Shown piece after piece: positions 21,101-31,173 of a DNA stretch of 64,000 nucleotides (within the stretch, counting starts at the first letter, position 1; each line of letters opens with the position of its first letter). The DNA lies in the NCBI GenBank assembly GCA_030789695.1, contig CM061139.1:203829641-203893640 (forward strand), given 5' to 3'. A program made the translations under genes and the position numbers. The notes below the pieces were generated by a model. It worked only from the letters and a program-made list of their open reading frames with translations, was not told the DNA's origin and did no database searches. This DNA is from Scilla litardierei. Taxonomy: Eukaryota > Streptophyta > Magnoliopsida > Asparagales > Asparagaceae.

Positions 21101-21592
21101 GCAGATGCGGGATACAGGTCCGACCCACATACCGCAAAGTCCCAGACCGGTTTCGTATTCACATACGGTGGGACGGCCATCTCATGGAGATCCGTGAAGC
21201 AGACATCCACAGCGACCTCATCCAACCACTCCGAGCTCATCGCAATCCACGAAGCTAGCAGAGAATGCTTCTGGCTTCGATCAGTCATCAACCACGTCCT
21301 CAAGACCACCGGCCTGAAGACGGGAGATCTTGGGCCTACCACCATGTACGAAGACAATGCTGCCTGCATCGCTCAACTACGAGGTGGCTACATCAAAGGT
21401 GACAGGACGAAGCACATTTCCCCCAAGCTCTTCTGGACGCATGAACAGCAAGTGGACAACCAGATCGACATCCAGCAGATCCAGTCCTGCAACAACCTGG
21501 CTGACCTATTCACTAAAGCATTGCCTCGCAGTACCTTTAGAAAACTTGTATTAGGAATTGGGATGAGACAGCTGAGAGATGTACAAGCCTGA
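18122..21592 (+). CDS. pol: Pol polyprotein of copia element I
   Basis: A 1156-aa polyprotein with all copia enzymes in order. Protease has the active-site region CLVDSASTHTIL (residues about 5-16, DSAS in place of the more usual DSGA/C). Integrase begins LWHDRLGHPGRNMM (about 146) with CPPC, then IHGDICGPI, RLDNAGEFTS (about 276) and QNGLAESLIKR as the D, D and E sites. RT has GYKWVFVRKR, RYKARLVAQGFSQ and the catalytic YVDD (about 823). RNase H has GYADAGYRSD (about 992), SNHSELIAIHEA, YEDNAACIAQ and the end block NLADLFTKALP (about 1125). The length is normal for a copia pol without gag and there are no stops. This copy looks able to encode active enzymes. Confidence 0.93.
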   Translation: MDFKCLVDSASTHTILQDICFFQSINKYDGTVNTISGPSSIIEGSGEAHFMLPNSTKLLIKDALLSPSSHRNLLSFKDIRLNGYHLETVSKENSEYLDVTFHKNGAKNTVERFEGLPSGLYHTRIRAMEANTLEHQKCQNQPEFKLWHDRLGHPGRNMMRRIISQSRGINPKSLTLLRKGANPCPPCYKGKLITRPSTLKVDSESPSFLERIHGDICGPIHPASGPFRYYMVLIDASSKWSYVCLLSTRNVAFAKLLAQIIKLRAHFPDNQIKKLRLDNAGEFTSQVFLDYCQATGIEVEHPVAHVHTQNGLAESLIKRLQWIARPLLMQCQLPVCAWGHAILHAASLIRLRPSGSQSYSPMQLAYGNPPDISHLRIFGCAVYVPIAPPQRTKMGPQRRLGIYIGFDSPSIIRYLEPLTGDAFKARLADCEFDESIFPKLGINTQKPEASKTITWDTKTLSHFDPRTNQCEEEILKILQIQNTVHILPDKFTDNQKIVRSHVPAANTPARIDIPKEGCNPPAAEAAVPQQKRGRPPGSKDKNPRKRKNPGATITIPPQDAELSPATSPLLPTPEEENIGEISLNYVRTGEVLDRKSTIIDDNFALIIATHVTEYDDETDPRSLAECKRREDWPKWNEAIGVELDSLSKRKVFGPVVLTPKGVKPVGYKWVFVRKRNENNEIVRYKARLVAQGFSQRPGIDYDDTYSPVMDAITFRFIIGLSTKEGLDMQLMDVVTAYLYGNIDKDIYMKIPDGYKLPTKMTERPRDVYSVKLQRSLYGLKQSGRMWYNRLSEFLVQQGFTTNEVCPCIFIRAKGTGFVIIAVYVDDLNIIGSPAEIDEISKSLTQTFEMKDLGKTKFCLGLQIEHLSGGILLHQSTYTKKVLKNFLMDKCHPLSTPMVVRSLDVETDPFRPLEEGEETLGPEVPYLSAIGALLYLANCTRPDIAFAVNLLARYSSAPSKRHWNGVKQLLRYLQGSVDMGLYFKKGVSTDLVGYADAGYRSDPHTAKSQTGFVFTYGGTAISWRSVKQTSTATSSNHSELIAIHEASRECFWLRSVINHVLKTTGLKTGDLGPTTMYEDNAACIAQLRGGYIKGDRTKHISPKLFWTHEQQVDNQIDIQQIQSCNNLADLFTKALPRSTFRKLVLGIGMRQLRDVQA

Positions 21593-21946
21593 AGCTTGTA
21601 CTTATCAGGGGGAGTTAATGTAGTGCTGTACTCTTTTTCCTTGGCTGTTGGTTTTTCCCACTGGGTTTTCCACAGTCAAAGGTTTTAACGAGGCAGCCAC
21701 ATTAACTCAGGATCCAGAAGTATCCACCACTGATGTTATCCATCGATCAGGGGAAGTTACAGAGACTTGTACTCTTTTCCCTTAGCCACTGGTTTTTCCC
21801 ACTGGGTTTTCCTTGGCGAAGGTTTTAATGAGGCAAGCACTCTTAAACTTAGAGATCCAGAAGTATCTACAACCCCATGATCAAATAAGCTTCATGAACC
21901 CTGAAGCGTTCACCATGGCTTACAACAATGGATGGATAAGGGGAAG
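21593..21946 (+). repeat. 3' untranslated region of element I, duplicated block
   Basis: Two copies of a block of about 140 bp (GTACTCTTTTTCC, GGTTTTTCCCACTGGG, then GATCCAGAAGTATC) start near 21628 and 21768. The stretch ends in the purine-rich primer site for plus-strand synthesis (about 21930-21946). Confidence 0.7.
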
Positions 21947-22059
21947 TGTTATAAACGGGCTTCTTGGTGGGCCTACCCGTTAGTGGGTATCCACCCATTA
22001 TGTAACCCTACCACTATAAATACAGGGCTATGGTCTCCATAGCCGCCAAGTTTACAACA
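21947..22059 (+). repeat. 3' LTR of element I
   Basis: Identical to 15629-15741, followed by the TSD copy GGGAT at 22060-22064. Confidence 0.92.
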
Positions 22060-22064
22060 GGGAT

Positions 22065-23542
22065 TTAAATTTTATGTATTTACTAGTACCCCAAGACAAA
22101 AAATTTCTAACCCCGCTCTTATTGGCTGTTGCTCATGTTTCGCACTCTACACTCTGGGTATAGCAGAATTGCTTCTTTTTTGGGGGACAATAAATGCGGT
22201 GCAGATTGCGTTTTTTTGCCTTAAACGGAATGCTAAATTGTTTTGAGATGACCAAATATCAAATCGAAGTAAAATTTTTTTTCCATAAACAGAAAAAAGA
22301 AGACTGCACCGCATGAAATGCGGTGCAGTTAGTCTGACTCTTTTGGGGGGAGGGGGGAGGGTTGGTGCGACATGACGATGATGTAGATGGGGGAGGTCGG
22401 TTTGGACTGGGGTGATGGAGTGCAGCGATGGTTGGGAGAAGTTGGGTGTATCTGTGTTCATACGCTAAGAAGTTGAGGAGACAAATGAGGGGTAGCCGTT
22501 AATGCTAGATATCATCAACACGGAAATTTATGAATCACCACGGCACGTGCACGTGCACACCAACATAAGCATTAACATATATCAATGATTAAGGTTATTA
22601 ATTGGAAGATGAAAATTAATATCAGATGAATCACCACGGCACGTGCAAACCAACATAAGCGAAGATGACGGGGATTAATATCTGATGAATGCATATTTGT
22701 CACATCCACGATGGACCCTTGGCTTGGGGGAAGCGCAGGGCTACAATAGCCCTCCTATCTCTCTGCATCGCGGTAATTGTAAAGGGTGACTCGGTCCGTA
22801 AATTCGTTGAGAGACGCACAGGAATCTAATTTAATTTGAGGTGGAAGTGGTGGGTTCATCGTCGGAGTGATGGAGGCTGCTCACGTGGAAGTTCCAGCGA
22901 CACTCACGGGCCCGATGAGGTGTGGGAACCAGCGACACTCACGTGACTTGTCTCCCGCGGGCTTAATTAACGAGGCACCGTTTTCCAGCATGTGGGATGT
23001 GCTCATTGGGAGATGGTCGTCTGTCCACGGAGAACGATGCCGCCCTGTGGGGACCGGAGGACACGCGTCCCGCTTTGGGCGAGGCGTGTATTTAATTAAA
23101 AAGAAGACGTAGATGAAGAGACGAACGTGACCGACATGGGTGCTTTGGCGTGTCGGTCCACCTGCACGCCAGTGGGGTCGACTCGCACGCATATCGACAT
23201 CTCCGCCTCCCATTCAAAGCATATCCTACGGTGAAGGTTCCTCCTCGACTCTCGAGGGCGGAGATGCCGTGCAATCCCCACCCGACGGCCGACGCTAGAG
23301 GGGTCAACGTCCAAGTTGTGGGCATGGGGACCGCCGCCTGCCCCCTCGCACCTCTGCCTTGTTTCTGATAGTAACCATTGACGTTATCTGCAAGGCCACT
23401 CCCCATGGTGGGGCTGAACGTTGGCCTTCGCCTTAGGTGGAGCCGTGGAGGTGGTGCTTGCAAAACAGGAGGAGAGAAATGGTTGGACATGAGCTTAAAA
23501 TTTTAAGCACATGTCCAGTCTCGCATTCAGCTGCTGACTCCG
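22065..23542. other. Intergenic sequence with small repeats, no gene
   Basis: No domain is recognisable in any frame. It holds a 12-bp-stem hairpin at about 22304-22331 (ACTGCACCGCAT with ATGCGGTGCAGT), with the arm AATGCGGTGCAG also at about 22194. A near-repeat of CACCACGGCACGTGCA plus CCAACATAAGC starts near 22535 and again near 22630. CAGCGACACTCACG occurs twice near 22895 and 22930. Open frames on both strands at 23090-23490 have no support. Confidence 0.4.
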
Positions 23543-23836
23543 CGGCTGCCTCTTTTTCTTTCAAAAACTAAATGGTTCAGACATCTGGTTGATACCGATC
23601 AGACACCTCATTCTGCAGGAATCATTTTTTTAAAAAAACCTCTTCCATGACCAAACGTCTGTTTATTAGGCACTAGACGCCTGATCATAGGAGTATAAGT
23701 TTTTTCCCCCAATGACGATGAACAAGACGCCTGAAGTTCAAATGCCAGACGTTTGATATCTGGCCGATACATGTTCAGACGTCTGCTTACTCAATGTTAG
23801 ACGCCTGATTCTGCGAGAAAAATAGGCGTTAATAAC
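23543..23836. repeat. Left copy of a 295-bp repeat flanking element B (CAGACGTCTG-rich)
   Basis: From GCTGCCTCTTTTTC to GGCGTTAATAAC this matches 48037-48330 closely. It carries variants of the palindrome CAGACGTCTG (CAGACATCTG, AGACGCCTG, AGACGTTTG). This style is seen in LTRs of SIRE-like copia elements, so it may be an LTR fragment. Confidence 0.6.
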
Positions 23837-24968
23837 CGTTACGACCTAAAGATCGTAGGGGTCCCACCCGAATCCGCCCACATGACCCATGGACTCTCCG
23901 CTCCATGAAAGGGTCGCCACCCCGAAAATCCGGGGCAATATGGAGACGGGCGCGCCTTGCCGCGTCCCCCGACCCGGCCGAGGCGAACAACCGCAGCCGC
24001 TCGACCCACCGGGGGTAGCGCGCTTGGGGACGCCTGGGTAGCGCCGCCGGGCCTACTGACATAGGCACGGACGTATCCTTCCGCACCGGCGAACCATGGC
24101 CCGTGACCGATCGGGGGGCACGGCCGGGCCGAACAACCCCCGATCCGAACGACCCGCCCGATTCCCATGAACTGCGGCGCCTAGGGTGATACAGCCCGAC
24201 CTTTAGTTCGTCGCCAACGACAAACAACCTAGGATAAGGACACGATTGACACATACGTCACCCGACCGACTGACAAAGCGCCCCCTGACGGTTGAGCCGA
24301 CTGACGGTTAGCGCTTTCGGCCCTGACATCCCGACAAAAGCACCTCTTGGCCGTTGCGCCGCCTGACAAAAGCAGGTCAGGAACTCCTGTTCCCGACATC
24401 CTTGTCCGAAGCTTCCGCTGACAACCGAGCCAGCTCAGCACGTCTAGTCAACATGCCAGATCAGCCCCGCCTAGTCATCTCCCGACAGGTATAACTACCC
24501 CCTCTCCCCTTACGATGAGGGGGTTGGGAAAATTCTCTCTTAATCTATCATTCACACACGAGAACAAAGGTCGTCCATATCTTTGTTCTCCCACTTATAG
24601 CTCGCCACGTACGGTCGATACACCGTTAGTCCGACCGGCGTGTCTAGCTCCCGTTTTAAGTCATAATACTGACTTAGGCATCGGAGGGGCTAAGGGTTGA
24701 ACCCCAACCCCGCTCTTCTGACGAGTTGTTCGTGCTGCAGGAAAGCTCGTCCCTTGGCCAACGTCGACTTCGACCTCCTGCCCTCCAACCTTCCTCTGCT
24801 GCATCCGGTGAGGTTCGATCCCGTGATCATCATCGGCGACGAGTCCAACTTCTTCACCCCACTAATCACTTGTAAAACAGCCTACCTAAACCACCTTTTC
24901 CATATAACCATTGTGCCCTTGGTTCTCCACTATACAAATTCATTGTACGCGAGTTCCACCTCGTAACA
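23837..24968 (+). repeat. 5' LTR of element B
   Basis: It starts CGTTACGACC, where the other LTR has TGTTACGACC, so the first base has mutated. It ends CTCGTAACA. The TATA-like site near 24490 reads TATAACTA here against TATAAATA in the 3' LTR. Confidence 0.88.
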
Positions 24969-24969
24969 A

Positions 24970-24987
24970 TTAGCGCCGTCTGTGGGA
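24970..24987 (+). promoter_or_regulatory. Primer-binding site of element B
   Basis: TTAGCGCCGTCTGTGGGA follows the LTR. The expected plant Ty3 form is TTGGCGCCGTCTGTGGGA, so one key base has changed. Confidence 0.7.
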
Positions 24988-25003
24988 ACGAAGGGTCACA
25001 CCC

Positions 25004-27385
25004 ATGTTAGACTCCATGCCGATCTCTCGGAACCCTGACCACGGCAAAGATCCCGTGGGTCAGGAACCGCTCTCTCTACCAATCACCCCGGCGTCCGACC
25101 CCCTTCTGGGGATGGGTGCCGAAACTGAACATACTTCGGCCCACACCGTCCTGAAGAACTTCGAGGCCGTCACTCAGGCCAGGGGAGGCTATCCGACGGC
25201 GGGAACGGAGCCTCCGCCCGGCCCCTCGGAGCCCCAGAACGTGAGGCGGAATCTCCACCGTCAGTTCGAGGAGGAGGGGGAGAACAGGGGGCTCGCCGAG
25301 GAGATTGCGGCCCAGCAAAGGCTCTTAGAAGAGGAGATGGAAGTTGCGCGGCGGTGGAGGCGCCTGGGGGAGGCGGCCGCCGCGCAAAGGCATTTGGACG
25401 CAGCGGCCGAGATCGCCCGAAGGGCCTACCAGGACGAAGAGGCCGCTCGCCGTCAACTCCGCCTCATCGTCGCAGAGCGCGAGAGGCTAAGGAGAGAGAA
25501 CATGAGCAACCGAGAAATCCTGGACGAGACAGCGACGGGTCGGCGGCTCGTGGACGGGCGGGACCCGTTGCTGACCAGGTCCCCACCAGGAGGGGGCAGC
25601 CCGCATCGCCTGCACCACCCCTCCGATTCCCTGCACGAGGAAGCTGTTTGTCGACAACTACGCTTCCTTACCGCCGAGCGCGAAAGGCTTCTTCGGGAGA
25701 ATCAGGAACGGATGGAGGCCTGAGGAGAGCTGGCCGGGAGGCGCTGGCGCTGGGAGAACCGTAGCCCGCAACCCGTCGAATCCTCGGCCCAAGGAAGGAG
25801 CCCCGCCAGACAACCGTCGGGCTACTCCCCGGGGCCGGAGGACCGTCGGTGGCCGAGGCGCGACCGAAGCCAGACCCCCGAGTGGCGGAGAGGGGATGCG
25901 CCAGATCGCCCTACCTATCCGGAGGAGGCCACGCCGCTTGCATGGTGGATCACGTCCGCCCCAAGGCCCATAAGGTTCAAACCCCCTCACCTGGCCACGT
26001 ACAACGGGAGAGGCGACCCCCTCACGCACGTGCAGCAATACCGGGGGGCGATGGAGGCGTAGGATGTGGATGAGGCGTTCCTATGCCAACATTTCTCCCA
26101 AAGCCTGAGGGACACCGCGTTGGACTGGTACTTTGGCTTGCCCGCGAGATCCGTTGGGAGCTTTGGCGAGCTGTCCCACAAGTTCTGCCAAGAGTTCCGG
26201 GCCGGGCGGACGAAAAAGAAGCCCTTAGACTACCTCAGCACGATAGTCCAAGGGGAGGGAGAGACAACGGGTAGATACCTCCGCCGCTTTCAGGAGGAGA
26301 GACGGGCGGTGGTGACATGCGGCGATGAGGTGCTTATGTTGGCCTTCAAAACGGGGTTGCGGACTCGGAGCCTCCACAAATCCCTACTCCGGGATCCGCC
26401 GACCGACTATGAGGCGTTGGTTGCTATGGCGGAGAGGCACGCATTGGCCGAAGAGACTCTCGGTGCAAAGGCCTTATTCCCCCGGCGAAACCGTCCCAAG
26501 GCGAGCCCCGGTCACACCTTCGGCCGAGGCAAGAAGAGGGGCACCGAGGTCGCGACCAGCTGGCCTGACCAAGGCGGGAACCGCCCGGCCTCGCCCACAA
26601 GATCGCCCTGGCCCGGCGCGTGAGTTTGCTCCGACACAAGGGCTCCGTCGAGTCGTCCCAAGACAAGAAGGCCCCCTACGGGCGCATTACACGCAACTCA
26701 ATGCTCCCCTGATCGATGTGATGGCCACGGCTACAAGAGCCGGACTGCTGTCGGAGCCACCCCGAGAAATGAAGTCGGACCCAGCCCGGAGAGATTTTAA
26801 AAAATACTGCCGGTACCACCGGGACAATGGCCACGACACCGACGACTGCTTCACCCTCAAAAGGGAGATCGAGCGGCTTATCCAGGCGGGCCACCTGGGG
26901 GGCTTCGTCGGAGGCCGGAGACCGGACCGAGAAGAGGGAAACCACCGAAGGCACGGAGGGCAGACCCTCCTGAAAACGGCGAGCGGGAAGAGCTTCACCC
27001 CCCGAAACCCGTCATGCGCATAAACACGATATGCGGCGGGCCATCTTCCGGAGGGACATCGTCGTCAAGCAAAAAGGCGTATGCGAGACAAGTGATGACG
27101 GCGGGTCTTGGAGGGGACCAGAGAGGGAGGAGGATGGCCTACCCTCCTATTACTTTCAGCGACGAGGATCTAGAGGGGGTTGAGCAGCCCCACGATGACG
27201 CCATCGTCATCGAGGCCCAGATTGGGACGGCCATCGTCAGCCGCCTCCTGATCGACACAGGGAGCTCCTGCGACATCTTGTTCATGTCCACAATCGAGAA
27301 GATGGGGTTAAGGCCGACGGAACTAAGACCTTGCACCGGACCCCTCGTCGGCTTCACCGGTCACTCGACCCCCATCATGGGAGTG
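25004..27385 (+). pseudogene. Gag and start of protease of element B, with stops and shifts
   Basis: From the ATG at 25004 one frame encodes an Arg/Glu-rich coiled-coil region (about 100-170). It is broken by TGA at 25721-25723 and TAG at 26060-26062. The same frame then encodes the retrotrans_gag domain (DTALDWYFGLPARSVGSF, CQEFRAGRTKKKPLDYL) to 26623. The C-terminal Cys/His motif CRYHRDNGHDTDDCF lies in another frame (to 27023). Protease starts in the frame at 27014, with LLIDTGSSCDILF as active site, and is cut after GHSTPIMGVI by element E. Gag would assemble particles. This copy is inactivated by at least two stops and two shifts. Confidence 0.82.
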
Positions 27386-27390
27386 ATCAC
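27386..27390. repeat. TSD of element E, left copy (ATCAC)
   Basis: ATCAC is repeated at 38288-38292, exactly outside the two ends of element E. Confidence 0.92.
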
Positions 27391-27752
27391 TGATCGCTCC
27401 GGGACGTAACCCCAAAGAACGGTTGTAGTTTTACCGCAAGTGCACGGTGTAGCAGCGAGCGGGTTATCGAACACAGGGAGGACGAATGACCGTGCTTGTT
27501 CCAATCAACCTGGCTATTTAAGAAGAGAGAAAATTTGCCTTTGGCGATCCTGTCACAATCGTCAGACAAAGTACGGAAATATCAAATCAAATAAAGAACG
27601 TCTAGGGAATGGGGAATTCCCGCTACTCACCGTATTTTGTAAAAGTGGTTCATTGGTATCAAAGTTGCTAGAATAAGATTTTGGATGAACTAGTTGCCAC
27701 TGAATGTAGAACCAAGCTCACGCTCTCGCGCTGTTGCCGGTCTATAGCTATC

Positions 27753-28055
27753 CTAGGCTCGGGTCCAATCTCTTGCAAACCCTAGCCTAGGGAAGCTAGC
27801 ATTAGGATCAACATCATCGTTCAATCGCGCACCGAGCCCAATCTCTTGCAAACTCGGTCCACGACCTAGTTTGGGATAGTTCCTACCCGTCCAATCTCTT
27901 GCAAACGGGTATTGGCGCGGAATTGGAACCGGAAACCCTAGTATCGGTCCAATCTCTTGCAAACCGATACTACGGAAATTCGATTCCAACCCAATTCGGA
28001 TTTCTAGGGTTTCCTATCGAATTGGGATCCAATCTCTTGCAAATCCCAATCGATG
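27753..28055. repeat. Five constant-loop hairpins in the 3' LTR of E
   Basis: The 14-mer CCAATCTCTTGCAA occurs five times, each time at the centre of an inverted repeat whose arms differ. Arms: CTAGGCTCGGGT with ACCCTAGCCTAG (27753-27790, one mismatch); ACCGAG with CTCGGT (27831-27858); TACCCGT with ACGGGTA (27884-27911, perfect); TAGTATCGGT with ACCGATACTA (27939-27972, perfect); ATTGGGAT with ATCCCAAT (28021-28050, perfect). On the transcribed strand the loop reads TTGCAAGAGATTGG. The same array is in the other LTR (36832-37129). Confidence 0.9.
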
Positions 28056-28529
28056 TGAATTCCTAGCCATCCGTAGTAAATTGATCCCAATCTAATCCCT
28101 AGTAGCAATTCTAGCAAAATTCCTACCAATTCATCACAATTATGAAATAGGGCTTGTAGGGTTCATCCCCACGCCCCAAGACGTGGCGACTACTCACAAT
28201 TCATAGCAAGATCACAAAAATAATCAATGAAATAAGCAATAGAATTCATCACAATATTGAGATATGCAATAAAAATAGAATTTTTAGAGAAGAGAAAAGC
28301 AAACCAATGGAGTTCTTCAATTAATCCAACAAAAATCCAATTTTGTCTCCTCTTCAATCACAAGAATAAAACTAAAAAGCTAATCAAAAAAACTGCAAAA
28401 AATCTAAGAGAGAGGCTCTCAAAACTAGGGTAAAAACAGGGGTTAAATAGCCCCCAAAATCGTCCAAAACTGTGACCAAAATACCCCTGCGCAGCCTGTT
28501 TTCCGCAATTTTCGCTACAGGCAGCGCGT

Positions 28530-28915
28530 CGCACTCGGCCGAGTGACAAAAGTCGCTCGGCCGAGTAAAAACCCTGTAATATTCCAGTAAGTGTCGATCT
28601 TCAGGGGTCTTCACTTCGGGAGCGGCTCGGCCGAGTGAGGTGTCGTCACTCGGCCGATGGCTTCATGGTACTCGGCGGACGGGATTATCCACTCGACCGA
28701 GTGGGTCTTCTGAAGCTCAGGCAGCCGAAAAACAGTAACATGGCGATTTTTGAAGGGCTTCGTCTGGGCGACACTCGGGCGGACGGGGTCTCGTCACTCG
28801 GTCGATGTGGTCTCCGTCGCTCGGCCGAGTGCACATATGAATCGTGTCTGATCTGGTCGGCCGAGCAGTGTCTCGCTGGTCGGCCGAGTGACTCCTTCAC
28901 TCGGCCGAGTGGGAC
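28530..28915. repeat. Palindrome cluster ACTCGGCCGAGT in the 3' LTR of E
   Basis: Around ten copies of (C)ACTCGGCCGAGT(G) or near variants (GCTCGGCCGAGT, ACTCGACCGAGT, GGTCGGCCGAGC) occur at 28532, 28554, 28627, 28648, 28691, 28795, 28818, 28857, 28878 and 28898. They lie 300-680 nt from the LTR start, i.e. in U3. Confidence 0.85.
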
Positions 28916-29207
28916 ACAAAACATGCCAAAACTGATTGTTTTGGCCTCCTCGTCGCTCCTGCGACGTCCATTCTTCTTCCGCTACTCTCCAACAGCAAAA
29001 TACCCCTCGGGGAGGTTGTCGGTGACCGTCTGGAGTAAGCGCATCTCGAGATCACTCCAAATCGCGCCAAATCACCTGAAATGCGACAAAAACAACAAAT
29101 CGTGAAAAGCATCGCAATATCGTCGATATATCGTGAAAAACATGATTTGGGCGATCTAAATGGCATGCAAACATGCGGTAAAAAAAGGGTAAAATAAGGA
29201 GTGATCA

Positions 29208-29224
29208 AAATCCCCCAAGCTTAC
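29208..29224 (-). promoter_or_regulatory. Polypurine tract of element E
   Basis: On the minus strand AAGCTTGGGGGATTT directly precedes the 3' LTR. The upstream block with CGAGGACGAGTAAGAGG is nearly identical to the one in element D at 56375-56410. Confidence 0.8.
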
Positions 29225-31173
29225 CTCTTACTCGTCCTCGAGGAAGATAAGTAAAAGGCGAACCCGGTGGATTCGGAAAACGAAAACGGCGAAGAAAAAT
29301 GAAGAATGTAAAACGGAGAAGAGTGAAGAACGAAATAAAAGTAAAGAAGAAAGAAAGAAGCAAAGAGGTAGGCCGCTAGATCATTTTCTCAGGACGTGGG
29401 TTCCGCTTACTCATATAGCATGCACTGAATGAAAAACACATGTCAAAGAATTTTATTTTGATATCATAGTATAATAGTGCAAATAGAAATAGAAAACCCA
29501 CGAACAACAATGTAATCATGAAAAACGGAATAATTTTATAATTAACATCGTCTGAATCATTTAAAGCGGTATACAAATCACAGATCACACACTTTTCAAT
29601 TGAATGCTTTCTATCAGGAGTATAAGAGTATCACACTATAGAATAGAGAGAATAGAAAAGTATGGATTTCATGAAATGAGTGCTAGGCTTAGATTTCTGG
29701 ATTTCGTAAAGCTAGAAATAATCTCACCGAGTATAGAATATTACTTAGCCTAGGTTGTCGTGCAACGTCAAGTAGTCACTCTCTCACACATCAATGAATC
29801 CCCTCCCCCAAGCTTATCTATAAGCGTGGTGGCATAAAAAAAATATTTACATCCCCATTCTATAAAGCTCCAAAGGCAATGAAAAGAGAAGAGAAAGAAA
29901 GAAAGGGAGATGAGATCTTTTATTGAGGATTTTTCCTCTTTTCCTTTTTTTTCTTTTCTTTTTGTTTTTTTTGATGCAAAAGCATATATACACAACGATC
30001 CCAACTCAAAGAGAGATAATGATATACAGGAATATTTTCTCTTTTTTTCTATTTCTTTCTTTTTTTTGAATAAGAAATTTGGGGCTAGGAATTAATAGCG
30101 GGGGAAATGCCATATAATAGAATCGCTAAGGGGAGATTCACCAATGATTTTAAAAGTAGAGAAATGATGTTCAAGATTTGTGGAGAAAGAAATGAATATA
30201 TCTCTCGGTTCACTCTATAAGACATGCACGACAACTTCAGCAGGGTAATCTAATCTACTCAGTTTCGATCACAAAAAAGCTAACTAATCCAAATTTATCA
30301 TAGCTAACATCATTCAATCATCCTGAAGTGAAATGTACAATTCATGCATATAGAAGTGATATAGGAAAAGAAATCAGTACTCCAGACATAGACATTCAAT
30401 GCGTGAATCTTGGTGTGTTTTCTGTGATAGCATACATATGAATATTCAGACTCAGCTAATAACAAAATTTCATCCATTTTCATGTGGAAAAAGTGTGGGT
30501 TACTATCTCTAGATGCAAGGCAAGTCATAGCATATGATATCAGAAATAAAATCTTAGACATGACAAATAAAGCATGCATATAGAATAGGCTAACTCCACG
30601 TCATCATCATCACAGAAAAGTCATCTCTAGCATGAGATGAAAAAGAAAGAAATAAAGATAAAGGGAAAATAGAACTATTTACAATGCGGCACACAGAAAA
30701 ATAAGAAAACGTGATGCATGGTAAAATAAAAGAAAAATGATGAAAATAAGTGCAAAAGCGAAAAATGGCGTGAAAAACTAAAAATAAAGGTGGCAAATCG
30801 AAAAAGAACGTGAGAACTCACTCTCCCAAGCTAAATGGCACAGTGTCCTCAATGTGCAAAGTGGGGCACACCGAGAGACAAGTAAAGTGAGGGGCAAGTG
30901 AGGATGCATGCATGATGGGGAAAAAAGGATAAAATAAACGAAAAATAAAGAAACAAAAAATATGATGCGGACATGATGCATGCAGGAATGGAGTGATACA
31001 GATATAAAGGTGGGGCACCAAAACGCTCCCTCTCTCCCAGAAAAGATATATAAATATATGGTCGACATGAGAAACCCAAAATAAGTGAGGGGAGGGGGGT
31101 GGACAAAAATGCTACAGGACCCAGCAGAAACGGGCAGCACAACGGCAGGAATAATCGATGGCATCAATGGTGC
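29225..31173 (-). other. Noncoding 3' region of element E
   Basis: About 1.9 kb, A/T-rich with long purine runs, without a supported ORF. On the minus strand near 30825-30870 it contains CACATTGAGGAC followed by AGCTTGGGAGAG, a block also found in D near 55135-55165. Confidence 0.55.

Larger units (their letters stand above)
15629..22059 (+). mobile_element. Element I: young complete Ty1/copia retrotransposon
   Basis: A 6.4-kb element with two 113-bp LTRs (15629-15741 and 21947-22059) that are identical as read, flanked by the TSD GGGAT at 15624-15628 and 22060-22064. The order is LTR, PBS, a 1.26-kb leader with a GC hairpin array, gag (17004-17960), pol (18122-21592), a 3' region with a duplicated block, a purine tract (GGATGGATAAGGGGAAG) and LTR. 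Gag and pol are both open. The identical LTRs and exact TSD mark it as the youngest element in the window and possibly still competent. I do not assign a copia lineage. Confidence 0.93.
27391..29207 (-). repeat. 3' LTR of element E
   Basis: It runs TGATCGCTCC to GTGATCA on the plus strand, 1817 bp. On the minus strand U3 is at high coordinates with the ACTCGGCCGAGT palindromes (28530-28915). The hairpin array (27753-28050) lies toward the 3' end of the LTR. Confidence 0.92.

Noticed and set aside
23092..23490. 132-aa minus-strand frame as a host gene
   Set aside because: No domain, no start context and overlapping open frames on both strands in GC-rich DNA.
23829..24254. 141-aa minus-strand frame, repeated at 46855-47304
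   Set aside because: It lies inside the LTRs of element B and is simply present in both LTRs.
27753..28055. CRISPR-like array (conserved 14-mer with variable sequence between)
   Set aside because: The variable parts are the two arms of inverted repeats around the 14-mer, not unique spacers, the spacing is irregular, and the array lies in a plant LTR.
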